Shown piece after piece: positions 1 to 11,039 of a stretch of 64,000 bases of DNA. Both the position numbers and the translations under genes were made by a program. Source of the stretch: Crossaster papposus (taxonomy: Eukaryota > Echinodermata > Asteroidea > Velatida > Solasteridae); assembly GCA_037893245.1 (NCBI GenBank), contig JBAIAA010000865.1:1488001-1552000 (forward strand), in the 5' to 3' direction. The notes beneath the pieces were generated by a model. It was not told where the DNA came from, ran no database searches, and saw nothing but the letters and a program-made list of their open reading frames with translations. How positions within the stretch are numbered: position 1 is the first letter of the stretch; every line of letters begins with the position of its first letter.

Positions 1-75
1 TCAGAAGGAACAGCAGAGGTAGAAGACAGAGATAGAGTATATCCACGTGTCTGATCTACACTTCACTCAGCCTGC
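1..75 (+). repeat. Representative 75-bp satellite monomer
   Basis: This copy matches the majority sequence at nearly every position (cttcac near its end is usually cctcac). Bases 3-37 are 30/35 purines. A TATAT centre at 38-42 follows, and bases 42-75 are about two thirds pyrimidine. CACGTG at 44-49 contains the only CpG. GATC at 53-56 is lost in the 64-bp form. CTCAG occurs twice near the monomer boundary (66-70 and 75-79), and the 62-bp variant has a deletion endpoint there. The length is a multiple of three, so reading frames persist across consecutive 75-bp units and break at 64-bp units. Confidence 0.95.
44..49. promoter_or_regulatory. CACGTG palindrome (E-box/G-box type), once per monomer
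   Basis: The hexamer CACGTG at this position recurs in most monomers of the window, so several hundred copies are present. It is the classical binding core for bHLH and bHLH-zipper proteins such as Myc/Max and USF in animals, and is a PmlI site. Some variant monomers lose it (ccaggtg, ccacttg, ccaagtg, ccacctg, caacgtg retains only part). No binding is shown here; the repeated site is observed and its function is inference. Confidence 0.5.
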
Positions 76-375
76 TCAGAAGGAACAGCAGAGGTAGAAG
101 ACAGAGATAGAGTATATCCACGTGTCTGATCTACACCTCACTCAGCCTGCTCAGAAGGAACAGCAGAGGTAGAAGACAGAGATAGATTATATCTACGTGT
201 CTGATCTACACCTCACTCAGCCTGCTCAGAAGGAACAGCAGAGGGAGAAGACAGAGATAGAGTATATCCACGTGTCTGGTCTACATCTCACTCAGCCTGC
301 TCAGAAGGAACAGCAGAGGGAGAAGACAGAGATAGAGTATATCCACGTGTCTGATCTACATCTCACTCAGCCTGC

Positions 376-439
376 TCAGAAGGAACAGCAGAGGTAAAAT
401 ACAGAGATAGGGTATATTCACGTGTCTCACTCAGCCTGC
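376..439 (+). repeat. Example of a 64-bp short monomer with aaaata variant
   Basis: This unit lacks the 11-bp segment and carries the diagnostic gaggtaaaatacag variant. Short units carrying this variant or gtaaaagacag mark fixed positions in the higher-order repeat and recur at the homologous places in later copies, for example about 3,228 and 5,835. Such diagnostic units are what allow HOR copies to be aligned by eye. Confidence 0.85.
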
Positions 440-2852
440 TCAGAAGGAACAGCAGAGGTAGAAGACAGAGATAGAGTATATCCACGTGTCTAATCTACAC
501 CTCACTCAGCCTGCTCAGAAGGAACAGCAGAGGTAGAAGACAGAGATAGAGTAAATCCGCGTATCTGATCTACACCTCACTCAGCCTGCTCAGAAGGAAC
601 AGCAGAGGTAGAAGACAGATATATAGTATATCCACGTGTCTCACTCATCCTGCTCAGACGGAACAGCAGAAGTAGAAGACAGAGATAGAGTATATCCACG
701 TGTCTGATATACACCTCACTCAGCCTGCTCAGAAGGAACAGCAGAGGTAGAAGACACAGATAAATTATATCCACGTGTCTGATCTACACCTCACTCAGCC
801 TGCTCAGAGGAACAGCAGAGGTAGAAGACAGAGATAGAGTATATCCACGTGTCTGATCTACACCTCACTCAGCCTGCTCAGAAGGAACAGCAGAGGTAAA
901 AGACAGAGATATAGTATATCCACGTGTCTCACTCAGCCTGCTCAGAAGGAACAGCAGAGGTAGAAGACAGAGATAGAGTATATCCACGTTTCTCACTCAG
1001 CCTGCTCAGAAGGAACAGCAGAGGTAGAAGACAGAGATAGAGTATATCCACGTGTCTGATCTACACCTCACTCAGCATGCTCAGAAGGAACAGCAGAGGT
1101 AGAAGACAGAGATGGAGTATATCCACGTGTCTGATCTACACCTCACTCAGCCTGCTCATAAGGAACAGCAGAAGTAGAAGACAGAGATAGAGTATATCCA
1201 CGTGTCTGATCTACACCTCAGAAGGAACAGCAGAGATAGAAGACAGAGATAGAGTATATCCACGTGTCTGATCTACACCTCACTCAGCCTGCTCAGAAGG
1301 AGCAACAGAGGTAGAAGACAGAGATAGAGTATATCCACGTGTCTGATCTACACCTCACTCAGCCTGCTCAGAAGGAACAGCAGAGGTAGAAGACAGAGAT
1401 AGAGTATATCCACGTGTCTGATCTACACTTCACTCAGCCTGCTCAGAAGGAACAGCAGAGGTAGAAGACAGAGATAGAGTATATCCACGTGTCTGATCTA
1501 CACCTCACTCAGCCTGCTCAGAAGGAACAGCAGAGGTAGAAGACAGAGATAGATTATATCTACGTGTCTGATCTACACCTCACTCAGCCTGCTCAGAAGG
1601 AACAGCAGAGGGAGAAGACAGAGATAGAGTATATCCACGTGTCTCACTCAGCCTGCTCAGAATGAACAGCAGAGGTAGAAGACAGAGATAGATTATATCA
1701 ACGTGTCTGATCTACACGTCACTCAGCCTGCTCAGAAGGAACAGCATAGGTAAAAGACAGAGATAGAGTATATCCACGTGTCTGATCTACACCTCACTCA
1801 GCCTGCTCAGAAGGAACAGCAGAGGTAAAATACAGAAATAGAGTATATCTACGTGTCTCACTCAGCCTGCTCAGAAGGAACAGCAGAGGTAGAAGACAGA
1901 GATAGAGTATATCCACGTGTCTGATCTACACCTCACTCAGCCTGCTCAGAAGGAACAGCAGAGGTAGAAGACAGAGATAGAGTATATCCACGTGTCTGAA
2001 CTACACCTCACTCAGCCTGCTCAGAAGGAACAGCAGAGGTAGAAGACAGAAATAGAGTATATCCACGTGTCTCACTCAGCCTGCTCAGAAGGAACAGCAG
2101 AGGTAGAGGACAGATATAGAGTATATCCACGTGTCTCACTCTGCCTGCTCAGAAGGAACGGCAGAGGTAGAAGACAGAGATAGAGTATATCCACGTGTCT
2201 CACTCAGCCTGCTCAGAAGGAACAGCAGAGGTAGAAGACAGAGATATAGTATATCCACGTGTCTGATCTACACCTCACTCAGCCTGCTCAGAAGGAACAG
2301 CAGAGGTAGAAAACAGAGATATGGTATATCTACGTGTCTCACTCATCCTGCTCATAAGGAACAGCAGAGGTAGAAGACAGAGATAGAGTATATCCACGTG
2401 TCTGATCTACACCTCACTCAGCCTGCTCAGAAGGAACAGCAGAGGTAGAAGACAGAGATAGAGTATATCCACGTGTCTGATCTACACCTCACTCAGCCTT
2501 CTCAGAAGGAACAGCAGAGGTAGAAGACAGATATATAGTATATCCACGTGTCTCACTCATCCTGCTCAGAAGGAACAGCAGACGTAGAAGACAGAGATAG
2601 AGTATATCCACGTGTCTGATCTACACCTCAGAAGAAACAGCAGAGATAGAAGACAGAGATAGAGTATATCCACGTGTCTGATCTACACCTCACTCAGCCT
2701 GCTCAGAAGGAACAGCAGAGGTAGAAGACAGAGAAAGATTATATCCACGTGTCTGATCTACACCTCACTCAGCCTGCTCAGAAGGAACAGCAGAGGTAGA
2801 AGACAGAGATAGAGTATATCCACGTGTCTGATCTACACCTCACTCAGCCTGC

Positions 2853-5459
2853 TCAGAAGGAACAGCAGAGGTAGAAGACAGAGATAGAGTATATCCACGT
2901 GTCTGATCTACACTTCACTCAGCCTGCTCAGAAGGAACAGCAGAGGTAGAAGACAGAGATAGAGTATATCCACGTGTCTGATCTACACCTCACTCAGCCT
3001 GCTCAGAAGGAACAGCAGAGGTAGAAGACAGAGATAGATTATATCTACGTGTCTGATCTACACCTCACTCAGCCTGCTCAGAAGGAACAGCAGAGGGAGA
3101 AGACAGAGATAGAGTATATCCACGTGTCTGATCTACATCTCACTCAGCCTGCTCAGAAGGAACAGCAGAGGGAGAAGACAGAGATAGAGTATATCCACGT
3201 GTCTGATCTACATCTCACTCAGCCTGCTCAGAAGGAACAGCAGAGGTAAAATACAGAGATAGGGTATATTCACGTGTCTCACTCAGCCTGCTCAGAAGGA
3301 ACAGCAGAGGTAGAAGACAGAGATAGAGTATATCCACGTGTCTGATCTACACCTCACTCAGCCTGCTCAGAAGGAACAGCAGAGGTAGAAGACAGAGATA
3401 GAGTAAATCCGCGTATCTGATCTACACCTCACTCAGCCTGCTCAGAAGGAACAGCAGAGGTAGAAGACAGATATATAGTATATCCACGTGTCTCACTCAT
3501 CCTGCTCAGACGGAACAGCAGAAGTAGAAGACAGAGATAGAGTATATCCACGTGTCTGATATACACCTCACTCAGCCTGCTCAGAAGGAACAGCAGAGGT
3601 AGAAGACACAGATAAATTATATCCACGTGTCTGATCTACACCTCACTCAGCCTGCTCAGAGGAACAGCAGAGGTAGAAGACAGAGATAGAGTATATCCAC
3701 GTGTCTGATCTACACCTCACTCAGCCTGCTCAGAAGGAACATCAGAGGTAAAAGACAGAGATATAGTATATCCACGTGTCTCACTCAGCCTGCTCAGAAG
3801 GAACAGCAGAGGTAGAAGACAGAGATAGAGTATATCCACGTTTCTCACTCAGCCTGCTCAGAAGGAACAGCAGAGGTAGAAGACAGAGATAGAGTATATC
3901 CACGTGTCTGATCTACACCTCACTCAGCCTGCTCAGAAGGAACAGCAGAGGTAGAAGACAGAGATAGAGTATATCCACGTGTCTGATCTACACCTCACTC
4001 AGCCTGCTCAGAAGGAACAGCAGAGGTAGAAGACAGAGATAGAGTATATCCACGTGTCTCACTCAGCCTGCTCAGAAGGAACAGCAGAGGTAGAAGACAG
4101 ATATAGAGTATATCCACGTGTCTCACTCATCCTGCTCAAAAGGAACAGCAGAGGTAGAAGACAGAGATAGAGTATATCCACGTGTCTCACTCAGCCTGCT
4201 CAGAAGGAACAGCAGAGGTAGAAGACAGAGATAAAGTATATCCACCTGTCTGATCTACTCCTCACTCAACCTGCTCAGAAGGAACAGCAGATGTAGAATA
4301 CAGAGATAAAGTATATCCACGTGTCTCACTCAGACTGCGCAGAAGGAACAGCAGAGGTATAAAACAGAGATATGGTATATCTACGTGTCTCACTCATCCT
4401 GCTCATAAGGAACAGCAGAGGTAGAAGACAGAGATAGAGTATATCCACGTGTCTGATCTACACCTCACTCAGCCTGCTCAGAAGGAACAGCAGAGGTAGA
4501 AGACAGATATATAGTATATCCACGTGTCTCACTCATCCTGCTCAGAAGGAACAGCAGACGTAGAAGACAGAGATAGAGTATATCCACGTGTCTGATCTAC
4601 ACCTCAGAAGGAACAGCATAGATAGAAGACAGAGATAGAGTATATCCACGTGTCTGATCTACACCTCACTCAGCCTGCTCAGAAGGAACAGCAGAGGTAG
4701 AAGACAGAGAAAGATTATATCCACGTGTCTGATCTACACCTCACTCAGCCTGCTCAGAAGGAACAGCAGAGGTAGAAGACAGAGATAGAGTATATCCACG
4801 TGTCTGATCTACACCTCACTCAGCCTGCTCAGAAGGAACAGCAGAGGTAAATTACAGAGATAGAGTATATCCACGTGTCTCACTCAGCCTGCTCAGAATG
4901 AACAGCAGAGGTAGAAGACAGAGATAGATTATATCAACGTGTCTGATCTACACGTCACTCAGCCTGCTCAGAAGGAACAGCAGAGGTAAAAGACAGAGAT
5001 AGAGTATATCCACGTGTCTGATCTACACCTCACTCAGCCTGCTCAGAAGGAACAGCAGAGGTAAAATACAGAGATAGAGTATATCCACGTGTCTCACTCA
5101 GCCTGCTCAGAAGGAACAGCAGAGGTAGAAGACAGAGATAGAGTATATCCACGTGTCTGATCTACACCTCACTCAGCCTGCTCAGAAGGAACAGCAGAGG
5201 TAAAAGACAGAGATATAGTATATCCACGTGTCTCACTCAGCCTGCTCAGAAGGAACAGCAGAGGTAGAAGACAGAGATAGAGTATATCCACGTTTCTCAC
5301 TCAGCCTGCTCAGAAGGAACAGCAGAGGTAGAAGACAGAGATAGAGTATATCCACGTGTCTGATCTACACCTCACCCCGCCTGCTCAGAAGGAACAGCAG
5401 AGGTAGAAGACAGAGATGGAGTATATCCACGTGTCTGATCTACACCTCACTCAGCCTGC
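2853..5459 (+). repeat. Block 1 HOR, copy 2 (2,607 bp)
   Basis: It aligns to the next copy at a shift of 2,607 bp over nearly its whole length. Shared rare marks include cctgtctgatctactcctc (about 4,245 and 6,852), cactcagactgcgcag (about 4,330 and 6,937), the 62-bp unit with cagcatagatag (4,599 and 7,206) and cagaatgaac short units. Differences are scattered single bases. Confidence 0.82.
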
Positions 5460-7945
5460 TCAGAAGGAACTGCAGAGGTAGAAGACAGAGATAGAGTATA
5501 TCCACGTGTCTGATCTACACTTCACTCAGCCTGCTCAGAAGGAACAGCAGAGGTAGAAGACAGAGATAGAGTATATCCACGTGTCTGATCTACACCTCAC
5601 TCAGCCTGCTCAGAAGGAACAGCAGAGGTAGAAGACAGAGATAGATTATATCTACGTGTCTGATCTACACCTCACTCAGCCTGCTCAGAAGGAACAGCAG
5701 AGGGAGAAGACAGAGATAGAGTATATCCACGTGTCTGATCTACATCTCACTCAGCCTGCTCAGAAGGAACAGCAGAGGGAGAAGACAGAGATAGAGTATA
5801 TCCACGTGTCTGATCTACATCTCACTCAGCCTGCTCAGAAGGAACAGCAGAGGTAAAATACAGAGATATGGTATATTCACGTGTCTCACTCAGCCTGCTC
5901 AGAAGGAACAGCAGAGGTAGAAGACAGAGATAGAGTATATCCACGTGTCTGATCTACACCTCACTCAGCCTGCTCAGAAGGAACAGCAGAGGTAGAAGAC
6001 AGAGAAAGAGTAAATCCGCGTATCTGATCTACACCTCACTCAGCCTGCTCAGAAGGAACAACAGAGGTAGAAGACAGATATATAGTATATCCACGTGTCT
6101 CACTCATCCTGCTCAGACGGAACAGCAGAAGTAGAAGACAGAGATAGAGTATATCCACGTGTCTAATATACACCTCACTCAGCCTGCTCAGAAGGAACAG
6201 CAGAGGTAGAAGACACAGATAAATTATATCCACGTGTCTGATCTACACCTCACTCAGCCTGCTCAGAGGAACAGCAGAGGTAGAAGACAGAGATAGAGTA
6301 TATCCACGTGTCTGATCTACACCTCACTCAGCCTGCTCAGAAGGAACATCAGAGGTAAAAGACAGAGATATAGTATATCCACGTGTCTCACTCAGCCTGC
6401 TCAGAAGGAACAGCAGAGGTAGAAGACAGAGATAGAGTATATCCACGTTTCTCACTCAGCCTGCTCAGAAGGAACAGCAGAGGTAGAAGACAGAGATAGA
6501 GTATATCCACGTGTCTGATCTACACCTCACTCAGCCTGCTCAGAAGGAACAGCAGAGGTAGAAGACAGAGATGGAGTATATCCACGTGTCTGATCTACAC
6601 CTCACTCAGCCTGCTCAGAAGGAACAGCAGAGGTAGAAGACAGAGATAGAGTATATCCACGTGTCTCACTCAGCCTGCTCAGAAGGAACAGCAGAGGTAG
6701 AAGACAGATATATAGTATATCCACGTGTCTCACTCATCCTGCTCAGAAGGAACAGCAGAGGTAGAAGACAGAGATAGAGTATATCCACGTGTCTCACTCA
6801 GCCTGCTCAGAAGGAACAGCAGAGGTAGAAGACAGAGATAAAGTATATCCACCTGTCTGATCTACTCCTCACTCAACCTGCTCAGAAGGAACAGCAGATG
6901 TAGAATACAGAGATAAAGTATATCCACGTGTCTCACTCAGACTGCGCAGAAGGAACAGCAGAGGTAGAAAACAGAGATATGGTATATCTACGTGTCTCAC
7001 TCATCCTGCTCATAAGGAACAGCAGAGGTAGAAGACAGAGATAGAGTATATCCACGTGTTTGATCTACACCTCACTCAGCCTGCTCAGAAGGAACAGCAG
7101 AGGTAGAAGACAGATATATAGTATATCCACGTGTCTCACTCATCCTGCTCAGAAGGAACAGCAGACGTAGAAGACAGAGATAGAGTATATCCACGTGTCT
7201 GATCTACACCTCAGAAGGAACAGCATAGATAGAAGACAGAGATAGAGTATATCCACGTGTCTGATCTACACCTCACTCAGCCTGCTCAGAAGGAACAGCA
7301 GAGGTAGAAGACAGAGAAAGATTATATCCACGTGTCTGATCTACACCTCACTCAGCCTGCTCAGAAGGAACAGCAGAGGTAGAAGACAGAGATAGAGTAT
7401 ATCCACGTGTCTGATCTACACCTCACTCAGCCTGCTCAGAAGGAACAGCAGAGGTAAATTACAGAGATAGAGTATATCCACGTGTCTCACTCAGCCTGCT
7501 CAGAATGAACAGCAGAGGTAGAAGACAGAGATAGATTATATCAACGTGTCTGATCTACACGTCACTCAGCCTGCTCAGAAGGAACAGCAGAGGTAAAAGA
7601 CAGAGATAGAGTATATCCACGTGTCTGATCTACACCTCACTCAGCCTGCTCAGAAGGAACAGCAGAGGTAAAATACAGAGATAGAGTATATCCACGTGTC
7701 TCACTCAGCCTGCTCAGAAGGAACAGCAGAGGTAGAAGACAGAGATAGAGTATATCCACGTGTCTGATCTACACCTCACTCAGCCTGCTCAGAAGGAACA
7801 GCAGAGGTAAAAGACAGAGATATAGTATATCCACGTGTCTCACTCAGCCTGCTCAGAAGGAACAGCAGAGGTAGAAGACAGAGATAGAGTATATCCACGT
7901 GTCTCACTCAGCCTGCTCAGAAGGAACAGCAGAGGTAGAAGACAG
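5460..7945 (+). repeat. Block 1 HOR, copy 3
   Basis: This copy matches 2,853 to about 5,340 at a shift of 2,607 bp and diverges near 7,945, where a tcactcatcctg short unit replaces the expected long unit. Small differences such as gaactgcag at about 5,468 distinguish it from copy 2. Confidence 0.8.
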
Positions 7946-10900
7946 ATATAGAGTATATCCACGTGTCTCACTCATCCTGCTCAGAAGGAACAGCAGAGGT
8001 AGAAGACAGAGATAGAGTATATCCACGTGTCTCACTCAGCCTGCTCAGAAGGAACAGCAGAGGTAGAAGACAGAGATAAAGTATATCCACCTGTCTGATC
8101 TACTCCTCACTCAACCTGCTCAGAAGGAACAGCAGATGTAGAATACAGAGATAAAGTATATCCACGTGTCTCACTCAGACTGCGCAGAAGGAACAGCAGA
8201 GGTAGAAAACAGAGATATGGTATATCTACGTGTCTCACTCATCCTGCTCATAAGGAACAGCAGAGGTAGAAGACAGAGATAGAGTATATCCACGTGTCTG
8301 ATCTACACCTCACTCAGCCTGCTCAGAAGGAACAGCAGAGGTAGAAGACAGAGATAGAGTATATCCACGTGTCTGATCTACACCTCACTCAGCCTGCTCA
8401 GAAGGAACAGCAGAGGTAGAAGACAGAGATAGAGTATATCCACGTGTCTGATCTACACCTCACTCAGCCTGCTCAGACGGAACAGCAGAGGTAGAAGACA
8501 GATATATAGTATATCCACGTGTCTCACTCATCCTGCTCAGAAGGAACAGCAGACGTAGAAGACAGAGATAGAGTATATCCACGTGTCTGATCTACACCTC
8601 AGAAGGAACAGCATAGATAGAAGACAGAGATAGAGTATATCCACGTGTCTGATCTACACCTCACTCAGCCTGCTCAGAAGGAACAGCAGAGGTAGAAGAC
8701 AGAGAAAGATTATATCCACGTGTCTGATCTACACCTCACTCAGCCTGCTCAGAAGGAACAGCAGAGGTAGAAGACAGAGATAGAGTATATCCACGTGTCT
8801 GATCTACACCTCACTCAGCCTGCTCAGAAGGAACAGCAGAGGTAAATTACAGAGATAGAGTATATCCACGTGTCTGACTCAGCCTGCTCAGAATGAACAG
8901 CAGAGGTAGAAGACAGAGATAGATTATATCAACGTGTCTGATCTACACGTCACTCAGCCTGCTCAGAAGGAACAGCAGAGGTAAAAGACAGAGATAGAGT
9001 ATATCCACGTGTCTGATCTACACCTCACTCAGCCTGCTCAGAAGGAACAGCAGAGGTAAAATACAGAGATAGAGTATATCCACGTGTCTCACTCAGCCTG
9101 CTCAGAAGGAACAGCAGAGGTAGAAGACAGAGATAGAGTATATCCACGTGTCTGATCTACACCTCACTCAGCCTGCTCAGAAGGAACAGCAGAGGTAGAA
9201 GACAGAGATAGAGTATATCCACGTGTCTGAACTACACCTCACTCAGCCTGCTCAGAAGGAACAGCAGAGGTAGAAGACAGAAATAGAGTATATCCACGTG
9301 TCTCACTCAGCCTGCTCAGAAGGAACAGCAGAGGTAGAGGACAGATATAGAGTATATCCACGTGTCTCACTCAGCCTGCTCAGAAGGAACGGCAGAGGTA
9401 GAAGACAGAGATAGAGTATATCCACGTGTCTCACTCAGCCTGCTCAGAAGGAACAGCAGAGGTAGAAGACAGAGATAGAGTATATCCACGTGTCTGATCT
9501 ACACCTCACTCAGCCTGCTCAGAAGGAACAGCAGAGGTAGAAAACAGAGATATGGTATATCTACGTGTCTCACTCATCCTGCTCATAAGGAACAGCAGAG
9601 GTACAAGACAGAGATAGAGTATATCCACGTGTCTGATCTACACCTCACTCAGCCTGCTCAGAAGGAACAGCAGAGGTAGAAGACAGAGATAGAGTATATC
9701 CACGTGTCTGATCTACACCTCACTCAGCCTGCTCAGAAGGAACAGCAGAGGTAGAAGACAGAGATAGAGTATATCCACGTGTCTGATCTACACCTCACTC
9801 AGCCTGCTCAGAAGGAACAGCAGAGGTAGAAGACAGATATATAGTATATCCACGTGTCTCACTCATCCTGCTCAGAAGGAACAGCAGACGTAGAAGACAG
9901 AGATAGAGTATATCCACGTGTCTGATCTACACCTCAGAAGGAACAGCAGAGATAGAAGACAGAGATAGAGTATATCCACGTGTCTGATCTACACCTCACT
10001 CAGCCTGCTCAGAAGGAACAGCAGAGGTAGAAGACAGAGAAAGATTATATCCACGTGTCTGATCTACACCTCACTCAGCCTGCTCAGAAGGAACAGCAGA
10101 GGTAGAAGACAGAGATAGAGTATATCCACGTGTCTGATCTACACCTCACTCAGCCTGCTCAGAAGGAACAGCACAGGTAAATTACAGAGATAGAGTATAT
10201 CCACGTGTCTCACTCAGCCTGCTCAGAATGAACAGCAGAGGTAGAAGACAGAGATAGATTATATCAACGTGTCTGATCTACACGTCACTCAGCCTGCTCA
10301 GAAGGAACAGCAGAGGTAAAATACAGAGATAGAGTATATCCACGTGTCTGATCTACACCTCACTCAGCCTGCTCAGAAGGAACAGCAGAGGTAAAATACA
10401 GAGATAGAGTATATCCACGTGTCTCACTCAGCCTGCTCAGAAGGAACAGCAGAGGTAGAAGACAGAGATAGAGTATATCCACCTGTCTGATCTACACCTT
10501 ACTCAGCCTGCTCAGAAGGAACAGCAGAGGTAGAAGACAGAGATAGAGTATATCCACGTGTCTGAACTACACCTCACTCAGCCTGCTCAGAAGGAACAGC
10601 AGAGGTAGAAGACAGAAATAGAGTATATCCACGTGTCTCACTCAGCCTGCTCAGAAGGAACAGCAGAGGTAGAGGACAGATATAGAGTATATCCACGTGT
10701 CTCACTCAGCCTGCTCAGAAGGTACGGCAGAGGTAGAAGACAGAGATAGAGTATATCCACATGTCTCACTCAGCCTGCTCAGAAGGAACAGCAGAGGTAG
10801 AAGACAGAGATAGAGTATATCCACTTGTCTGATCTACACCTCACTCAGCCTGCTCAGAAGGAACAGCAGAGATAGAAGACAGAGATAGAGTATATCCACG

Positions 10901-11039
10901 TGTCTGATCTACACCTCACTCAGCCTGCTCAGAAGAAACAGCAGATGTAGAAGACATAGATATAGTATATCCACGTGTCTCACTCAGCCTGCTTAGAAGG
11001 AACAGCAGAGATAGAAGACAGAGATAGAGTATATCCACG
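7946..11039 (+). repeat. Block 1, shorter derived HOR units (~1.2-1.4 kb)
   Basis: Block 1 landmarks continue here at shorter spacing. The 62-bp unit marker occurs at 7,206, 8,594 and 9,929 (spacings 1,388 and 1,335). The cctgtctgatctactcctc marker is at 6,852 and 8,090 (1,238). The 150-bp difference between 1,388 and 1,238 equals two 75-bp monomers, inserted around 8,341-8,490. The segment also holds the gtagaggacagatatag and gaacggcag cassette (about 9,335-9,395) that reappears many times in block 4. Confidence 0.75.

Larger units (their letters stand above)
1..2852 (+). repeat. Block 1 HOR, copy 1
   Basis: Positions 1 to about 1,150 match 2,853 to about 4,005 at a constant shift of 2,852 bp, including rare variants: gagggagaag units near 240 and 315, gtaaatccgcgtatc near 553, and a one-base-deleted cagagg unit near 805. 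After about 1,150 the two copies use different monomer order, so a rearrangement separates them. The copy may begin before the window. Confidence 0.8.

Noticed and set aside
44..49. CENP-B box or telomere-type repeat in the monomer
   Set aside because: The monomer has no TTCG...CGGG motif and no TTAGGG-like run, so centromere identity cannot be argued from sequence motifs.
197..397. Open frame of 66 codons on the plus strand with a repeated 25-residue Gln/Lys/Glu-rich unit (also at 3,049 and 5,656)
   Set aside because: It starts at GTG inside the tacgtgtc sequence, not ATG, and exists only because the gagggagaag variant removes the usual TAG. The repeat arises because 75 bp is 25 codons. No promoter, domain or non-repeat sequence supports a gene.
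577..774. 65-codon leucine-rich minus-strand frames of this type (about 20 copies, for example 3,429, 12,351, 15,185, 43,776, 56,784)
   Set aside because: They begin at GTG, switch frame content at each 64-bp unit and occur wherever certain monomer variants sit side by side. Their apparent membrane-like character comes from the pyrimidine-rich complement of the satellite purine tract.
2131..2373. 80-codon plus-strand frame with an Arg/Ser-rich repeat
   Set aside because: It lies wholly in mixed 64/75-bp satellite, has no ATG at the listed start and shows a different peptide at each monomer-length change. It is a repeat shadow.
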